From positions 215,495 through 279,494 of the forward strand of contig NZ_FRCS01000011.1 in the NCBI RefSeq assembly GCF_900143005.1: DNA of 64,000 bases, written 5' to 3'. Below are positions 63,359-64,000 of the stretch, piece by piece. The notes under the pieces were generated by a model, which was given only the letters and a program-made list of their open reading frames with translations, was not told the origin of the DNA and did no database searches. The position numbers and the translations under genes were made by a program. The DNA comes from Cryptosporangium aurantiacum (GTDB taxonomy: Bacteria; Actinomycetota; Actinomycetes; Mycobacteriales; Cryptosporangiaceae). How positions within the stretch are numbered: position 1 is the stretch's first letter; each line of letters opens with the position of its first letter.

Positions 63359-63757
63359 GTGCTAGGCCATCTGGGAGTCAACGTGCCCGATCTGGCGGCC
63401 GCGAAGGCATACTACGACCAGATTCTGCCGATGGCGGGTTTCGAGGAGTTCTTCGCGGCCGACGAAGAGTTCTCCTACCGGCCCGCGAACGGTAAGCCGG
63501 GCACCTACCTGTTCTTCTATCCGGCGCAGAAACCCGGCGACTACTCCCGGCACCGCACCGGCCTCCAGCACTTGGCCTTCACGGTACGGACGCGGTCGGC
63601 GGTGGAAGCCCTGCACGCTCGGGCGATCGAGCTCGGCAGCCTGATCCTGCACGCGCCGCGGCACTTCCCGGAGTATCCGGCTCCGTGATACGCCACGTTC
63701 TGGCTGGACCCGTTCGGATTCAAGCTGGAAGCCGTCTGCCATCACGACCGCGACTAG
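63359..63757 (+). pseudogene. VOC (glyoxalase-fold) protein interrupted by an in-frame TGA
   Basis: The frame from the GTG at 63359 encodes a VOC domain (LGHLGVNVPDLAAAKAYYDQILP, HLAFTVRTRSAVEALHARA). It meets TGA at 63686-63688. The same frame then continues with YATFWLDPFGFKLEAVCHH, the expected last strand of the fold with the metal Glu, to a TAG at 63755. A GGA-to-TGA change would explain it. Without the last strand the protein should not fold or bind metal. Sequencing error or readthrough are alternatives. Confidence 0.75.
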
Positions 63758-63846
63758 GGCGCCGTTCCCGCCGTCGGACGCGGATCGGTGCTGCTCCGGC
63801 TGAAGTCCGCGTTCCTTTCGGGACCCACCTAGCGGCTCCCACGAAG

Positions 63847-63890
63847 CGGCCGGGGAGCCCGTTGGGGCTTCCCGGCCGTTTGTTTGTGTT
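63847..63890. terminator. Rho-independent terminator
   Basis: A stem CGGCCGGGGAGCCC pairs with GGGCTTCCCGGCCG (one G-T wobble) around a GTTG loop and is followed on the plus strand by a T-rich tail (TTTGTTTGTGTT). It would end transcription of the VOC gene; as a hairpin it may also act on the opposite-strand gene at 63904. Confidence 0.85.
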
Positions 63891-63903
63891 GGGGGGGTTC
63901 GGC

Positions 63904-64000
63904 TTAGTAGCCGTAGTCCCAGCAGTAGTCACGCTTCTTGTGGTGGCGGCGACGGCGGCGCGGCTTGTAGCAGTCGTTGTAGTCGTAGTCGTTGCAGTGG
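63904..64000 (-). CDS. 3' end of a gene for a Tyr/Asp-rich, Arg-rich tailed protein (partial)
   Basis: The last 32 codons before a TAA at 63904-63906 read HCNDYDYNDCYKPRRRRRHH then KKRDYCWDYGY. The mix of Tyr/Asp and Cys around a basic patch is distinctive and not random G/C-rich noise. The terminator hairpin just downstream supports a real gene. The 5' part lies beyond the window. The Cys residues suggest a secreted, disulfide-bonded or metal-binding tail; the family is unknown. Confidence 0.6.
   Translation of the reverse strand, partial: HCNDYDYNDCYKPRRRRRHHKKRDYCWDYGY

Noticed and set aside
63686..63688. TGA as a selenocysteine codon
   Set aside because: The position is not a catalytic Cys in VOC proteins and no obvious SECIS-like hairpin follows; a nonsense change is simpler.

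Overview
The window comes from a high-G+C Gram-positive chromosome, most likely a soil actinomycete with a Frankiales/Cryptosporangiales-like gene set. Evidence: strong G/C third-position bias, many GTG starts and 1-4 base stop/start overlaps, an RsbA-type MEDS/ATPase regulator, a SigB/F-type sigma factor, an F420-type oxidoreductase, and several start codons with no leader. The genus cannot be fixed from the sequence. No rRNA, tRNA, CRISPR array, insertion sequence or integrase was found.

Layout. (1) 1-798: 3' part of a MEDS + anti-sigma ATPase gene. (2) 795-6508: aerobic benzoyl-CoA (box) pathway, benzoate-CoA ligase, BoxB and BoxC, with a divergent PaaX-type regulator; boxA is not in the window. 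(3) 6505-10682: heterodimeric ABC exporter, a 44-residue microprotein and a divergent TetR with a perfect palindromic operator. (4) 10812-13038: 3-oxoacid CoA-transferase A/B with a divergent IclR regulator; the box and beta-ketoadipate routes meet at 3-oxoadipyl-CoA, so blocks 2 and 4 may work together. (5) 13141-19693: sigma factor, SDR/TetR pair, serine hydrolase, quinol-monooxygenase-like protein, aldo/keto reductase/XRE pair. (6) 19707-22203: TetR, flavin reductase and an unusual radical SAM protein. (7) 22249-27275: GH2 beta-galactosidase, sugar-efflux-like MFS protein, HD hydrolase. (8) 27439-44648: a large catabolic island for an unidentified hydrophobic carboxylic acid or alcohol. It has a Liv-type ABC importer with a permease-permease-ATPase triple fusion, an acyl-CoA ligase, a class III CoA-transferase, a DUF35 + Cys-less thiolase-fold pair, an aldehyde dehydrogenase, an amidohydrolase, a ferredoxin, an SDR, a P450, an F420-type reductase, a TetR and two APH-fold kinases.

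(9) 44649-48860: an orphan CobW C-domain, a methyltransferase with a Fur/Zur-like box, an MFS exporter plus SRPBCC-ArsR pair tied together by repeated GCAAC/GTTGC inverted repeats, then a stretch of broken genes. (10) 48861-49376: a lower-G+C single-pass membrane protein, probably acquired. (11) 49386-52274: kynurenine operon (kynA-kynU) with its own PaaX-fold regulator. (12) 52346-57422: a tight four-gene operon (2OG-Fe(II) oxygenase, methyltransferase, carnitine-acyltransferase-like protein, unknown protein) that looks like an undescribed small-molecule pathway. (13) 57532-64000: TetR/MDR oxidoreductase, FAD monooxygenase, alpha/beta hydrolase, AraC with two small membrane proteins, a VOC gene interrupted by TGA, and the 3' end of a gene for a Tyr/Asp- and Arg-rich protein.

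Regulatory DNA is unusually readable: nearly every regulator gene sits beside a clear inverted repeat. Several promoter-proximal genes have a TANNNT hexamer 6-7 bases before the start codon and no ribosome binding site, which I read as leaderless transcription. A 66-base dispersed repeat occurs in two gaps between convergent genes.
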